DNA from: an uncultured bacterium
GTDB lineage: Bacteria; Actinomycetota; Coriobacteriia; Coriobacteriales; Coriobacteriaceae
Direction: 5' to 3'
DNA: 15,408 nt
Assembly (NCBI GenBank): GCA_905215765.1
Contig: CAJMRP010000042.1
Location: 1-15,408 of the forward strand
A program made the position numbers and the translations under genes. The notes under the pieces are model-generated. The model was given only the letters and a program-made list of their open reading frames with translations, was not told where the DNA came from and ran no database searches. The first letter of the stretch is position 1. Each line of letters opens with the position of its first letter. This document shows, one piece after another, positions 12,667 through 15,408 of the stretch.

Positions 12667-13377
12667 TTACCAGGGTGTTCTGGCTGTTGAGGACTCGATG
12701 GCATCGTGGCGTTTGAGCTCGCGGCGCATGGTTTGCGAATTGAGCCAGGCTGCCTGCCAGCCACGGATGGGGTAGCGCGTCTGATCGAGCTCAAACTGCG
12801 TATAGCCGCAGGCGTTGATGATCGTCGTTCCACACACATGCTGCCGCTCGCGCTGAAAATCGTAACCGTAGCTTTGGTGTACATGCCCGTGCACCATGTA
12901 GTCGGGATTCCAGGATTCGAGCGCTGTGTTAAAGCATTCAAATCCTCGATGTGGCAGATCGTCCAGATCGCCCATGCCGGCGGCGGGCGCATGGGTCAGC
13001 AGGATGTCGCAGCCGCCGACCATCCTCACTTTGCGTGACAGCTTGCGCACGCGCTTGGCCATCTCGCGCTCGGTGTACATGTTGGCGCCGTCGCGATAAC
13101 GCATGGACCCGCCAAGGCCCGCAATGCGAATCCCTCGGTACGTGTACACGCTGTCTTCTACGCAGATACATCCGCCCGGTGCATGACGTGCGTAGCGGTC
13201 ATCGTGATTGCCACGCACGTAGATGAGCGGTTTGTTGATGACCGTAACCAAAAACTCAAGATAGTCCGGGTCCAGATCGCCGGCGGACAAAATCAGGTCG
13301 ACGCCCTCAAAGCGTTCCTTGCGAAAGCACTCCCAAAGGCATCGTTCTTCGGTATCGGCTATGGCAAGGATTTTCAT
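12667..13377 (-). CDS. Calcineurin-like metallophosphoesterase
   Basis: The 236-aa product has the metallophosphoesterase order of motifs: ADTEE (D8-T9-E10), AGDLD (GD at 33-34), RGNHDD (GNHD at 56-59), LLTHAP (128-131) and VHGHVH (164-167). Motif I is normally DxH; here Glu replaces His, so one metal ligand is changed, although the rest of the site is intact. No signal peptide, so cytoplasmic. Its ATG overlaps the TGA of the upstream gene by 4 bases (ATGA), indicating translational coupling. The substrate is unknown; a phosphodiester or nucleotide acting with the upstream ligand-binding protein is possible but unproven. Confidence 0.85.
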   Translation of the reverse strand: MKILAIADTEERCLWECFRKERFEGVDLILSAGDLDPDYLEFLVTVINKPLIYVRGNHDDRYARHAPGGCICVEDSVYTYRGIRIAGLGGSMRYRDGANMYTEREMAKRVRKLSRKVRMVGGCDILLTHAPAAGMGDLDDLPHRGFECFNTALESWNPDYMVHGHVHQSYGYDFQRERQHVCGTTIINACGYTQFELDQTRYPIRGWQAAWLNSQTMRRELKRHDAIESSTARTPW

Positions 13378-15290
13378 AGGGCAGGGACTTTCGGCTCATC
13401 GTCGAGCTGCGGAATGGTGCCTACCACGTTATCCGCCAGCCAATTCATCTCGACAATCTGCGTGCTCGGCAGCGGAGGGAAGCCTTCGATCTGTACCACG
13501 CCGTTCTGGCTGTGGAGCTCGCCGCCAAAGGGGTTGATGGATCCCCCAACAATGCCGTTACGGAGCAACTGCACGAGTTTGCGCGTCTGGTAGGGTAGGC
13601 CCGGAGCGTAACGGATGTCGATAACGCCAGAGCTCATGCCGTACCAGTAGTTGACGGCGCGCACTTGGTTGTCATCGCTGGTCTCGTCCCACGTGCCGTG
13701 CAGAAGGCTGCGAACGATGAGCTCGTAGTAACGGCCCCAGTTCCATACCGGCATGGCGATGCCGGAAACCTTGCCATCGACCAGGCGGTGGAGTCCGTAG
13801 GCCGTAGGGTCTTCGAGCGACTTTGACATGTCAGCGCCGGTCATGACGCTCACGCCTTCGCGGCACATGGCCTCGGCAAGACCGCCGGCGGGTACATCGC
13901 CCCAGGTGAGGATAATTTGCGCGCGGGGGTCGAGCAGCGAGGCACCGATGGCAAAGGCATTGATCTCGCTGAGCGCGCCGGATGCGAAGACCGACGCGTG
14001 GTAGCCGATGCGATGGTTGTCTGCCATGCTGGCGGCAAGGGCGCCCAGGAGGAACTTGGCCTCGTACATCTTGCCAAAGTACGAACGGACGCTTTGGTGG
14101 GGAAGGCCGATAGAGCAGTTGAGGAACCGAACCTGGGGATACTCAACGGCAGCTCTGAGCGTGTATTCCATCAGGCGGTGCGAGGTCGAGAAGATGACGT
14201 TGTCTCCATGTTTGACAGCCGTTTCCACGGCGGCGTAGAACACGTCCGGATCGTGACAGTCCTCGAACGCCTCGGTGCGCACGATACCGTCAAAGTGCTC
14301 ATCGAGATACTGGCGTCCTTGGTCGTGCAGACTGTCCCAGCTCGACGCCGCACAGGGGAACTCATGGATAAAGGCGATGCGCAGAGGGTTGGTCGCCGAG
14401 TAGACGGTCTTGCCCATAAAGAAGCTGAGCACGCCGGAGGTGGACTTGGCGGGCGCTATATCCTCATCGACGATCGGCGCCTCGACAAGATCGACCTTGT
14501 CCTCGTCATTTTTGCCGGCAATGACCAGCTCGCGCCAAATCTTGCACAGGCGGTTTACGACGATATCCGTCGGCGTATCCAGCAGGCGGTCCTGGTTGTA
14601 CACATTGAGGTAGACGAGCATGGCGTCGGCGGGCGTAATGTCCAGATGGTCGCCGCCGGCGCGAAGGTAGGCGCGCTTAAAGAGCAAGAAGGTGTGGCGC
14701 AGGTAGTCGACCTTTTTCTGCGGCCATTTTTCGATAAGGTTCTGACTGAGCATCTTGGCGAGCGTTTCGTAGCTTCCCTCACGCGAGAACTCGATCTCGT
14801 ATAGGGGGCAGACGCGCCAAAACGCGCAGAACTCGCCGTACAGGCGGCTTTCGACGGAATCCCATTTGCCAGGGTAGAGACGGGTGACCCTAGCCGAAAC
14901 CGTTGGAGCGTCCAGGAATTTGAGGACACTGACGCGTTTGTTGCCTTCCTGGACATAGAACCGATGCATGAACTCGGTGACGATGATGGGGTCGCGATAG
15001 CCCTCGGTTACCTGGATGTCGTAGAGGTTGGACCACTTGCGGGCGAACTCGGTGTTAAACGGCAGCAGGGGCATAAAGTTACACGAAAAGGCAGACTGAC
15101 GGCCCTTGGTGACCGTGCCGACGACCATTTCGAGCGGAATGTCCCTCAGGCCGACGCTTTCTCGCTGACCTAAGGGGAGCTGGGCAACGAGGCCGTCGAG
15201 GTCCGTAAGGTACGGGTGCTCGCTTTGGCTGATGGCGCGACGGCGTCCCTGCTCGCCGCGCTTGCGTGCTTGACGATAGGCCTCTTCCAT
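13374..15290 (-). CDS. ParB-like domain fused to a BMP/PnrA-type ligand-binding domain, cytoplasmic
   Basis: The 638-aa product begins with a polar stretch (1-30) and no signal peptide, lipobox or membrane helix. Residues about 50-130 look like a ParB/sulfiredoxin-type domain, with PIIVTEFMHRFYVQEGNKRV followed by SVLKF (the GNKRVSV segment, 116-122, stands where ParB proteins have their GHRR-like box). A mostly helical linker follows (150-295). Residues 302-605 resemble the BMP family of nucleoside-binding lipoproteins (LRIAFIHEF, YFGKMYEAKFLLGALAASMADNHRIGY, ILTWGDVPAGG). BMP proteins are normally exported and feed an ABC transporter; here there is neither export signal nor transporter gene in view. 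AAGGGAG precedes ATG 15290. It is the first gene of a two-gene operon with the phosphoesterase. An intracellular sensor or regulator is a reasonable inference; the function is not known to me. Confidence 0.75.
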   Translation of the reverse strand: MEEAYRQARKRGEQGRRRAISQSEHPYLTDLDGLVAQLPLGQRESVGLRDIPLEMVVGTVTKGRQSAFSCNFMPLLPFNTEFARKWSNLYDIQVTEGYRDPIIVTEFMHRFYVQEGNKRVSVLKFLDAPTVSARVTRLYPGKWDSVESRLYGEFCAFWRVCPLYEIEFSREGSYETLAKMLSQNLIEKWPQKKVDYLRHTFLLFKRAYLRAGGDHLDITPADAMLVYLNVYNQDRLLDTPTDIVVNRLCKIWRELVIAGKNDEDKVDLVEAPIVDEDIAPAKSTSGVLSFFMGKTVYSATNPLRIAFIHEFPCAASSWDSLHDQGRQYLDEHFDGIVRTEAFEDCHDPDVFYAAVETAVKHGDNVIFSTSHRLMEYTLRAAVEYPQVRFLNCSIGLPHQSVRSYFGKMYEAKFLLGALAASMADNHRIGYHASVFASGALSEINAFAIGASLLDPRAQIILTWGDVPAGGLAEAMCREGVSVMTGADMSKSLEDPTAYGLHRLVDGKVSGIAMPVWNWGRYYELIVRSLLHGTWDETSDDNQVRAVNYWYGMSSGVIDIRYAPGLPYQTRKLVQLLRNGIVGGSINPFGGELHSQNGVVQIEGFPPLPSTQIVEMNWLADNVVGTIPQLDDEPKVPAL

Positions 15291-15319
15291 GATGTTGCTC
15301 CCTTAGTCGTTTAAACAAC

Positions 15320-15325
15320 TATATG
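15320..15325 (-). promoter_or_regulatory. Possible -10 box of the ParB-BMP operon
   Basis: On the minus strand TATAGT (about 15320-15325) is followed by a leader containing the palindrome GTTTAAAC (15309-15316) and the ribosome site. A matching -35 (TTCATT, 17 bases upstream) is weak. Confidence 0.35.
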
Positions 15326-15373
15326 AACCATGGTACCACGAATGAAAACCACAACAAAGGTGCCTGTGAACTG

Positions 15374-15406
15374 CCTCCCATTTCTTGGACATCGGGAAAT
15401 GGGAGG
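15374..15406. repeat. Hairpin at the window edge
   Basis: CCTCCCATTTC (15374-15384) and GAAATGGGAGG (15396-15406), perfect 11-bp stem with an 11-base loop. It may be the terminator of a gene beyond the window or a dispersed palindromic repeat; the window ends 2 bases later, so the tail cannot be seen. Confidence 0.6.
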
Positions 15407-15408
15407 TT

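Noticed and set aside
13917..14804. 295-codon plus-strand open frame inside the ParB-BMP gene
   Set aside because: Antisense shadow without motifs or a ribosome site; the minus-strand protein has recognisable domains and an overlapping partner gene.

Overview
The window looks like a high-GC, Gram-positive gut actinobacterium of the class Coriobacteriia, most likely Collinsella or a close relative. This is an inference from protein character, from the order tRNA-tuf-rpmG-tRNA-secE-nusG-rplK-rplA, and from the many GC-rich palindromic repeats; no database search was possible. Housekeeping genes use strongly GC-biased codons. The HipA-like gene, the sugar cassette and their spacers look visibly more AT-rich.

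Layout. (1) 1-1743, plus strand: the tail of an unidentified gene, then rlmB (23S rRNA 2'-O-methyltransferase) and a YacP/Rae1-like NYN ribonuclease, 3 bases apart. (2) 1771-3111, minus strand: a HipA-like kinase with its own N-terminal helix-turn-helix, preceded by a cluster of three 14-base half-sites that looks like an autoregulatory operator. (3) 3336-3410: tRNA-Thr(TGT) and its terminator, followed by about 530 bases of gene-free repeats. (4) 3943-7756: a sugar cassette. A GH1 6-phospho-glycosidase gene and a PTS EIIBC permease gene form a minus-strand operon, with a divergent RpiR-type regulator. Two 30-base direct repeats (27/30 identical) flank this cassette. (5) 8068-12616, plus strand: the translation and transcription core. 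A TTGACA/TATTAT promoter precedes tRNA-Tyr, tRNA-Thr and tRNA-Met, followed by tuf (EF-Tu), rpmG (L33), tRNA-Trp, secE, nusG, rplK (L11) and rplA (L1), with terminators after tuf and rplA and a terminator-like hairpin after tRNA-Trp. (6) 12667-15290, minus strand: a translationally coupled pair. The first gene encodes a large protein joining a ParB-like domain to a BMP/PnrA-type ligand-binding domain without a signal peptide. The second encodes a calcineurin-like phosphoesterase with an altered first metal motif.

How the genes work together. Region 5 is the conserved EF-Tu/L11/L1 neighbourhood, with tRNAs cotranscribed as in the E. coli tufB locus. Region 4 is a self-contained uptake, hydrolysis and regulation unit for a phosphorylated beta-glycoside; its permease has no EIIA domain and must borrow one. 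The two regions most worth following are the one-gene HTH-HipA kinase with its operator, and the ParB-BMP/phosphoesterase pair, which may be an intracellular ligand-sensing system with no obvious transporter partners in view.
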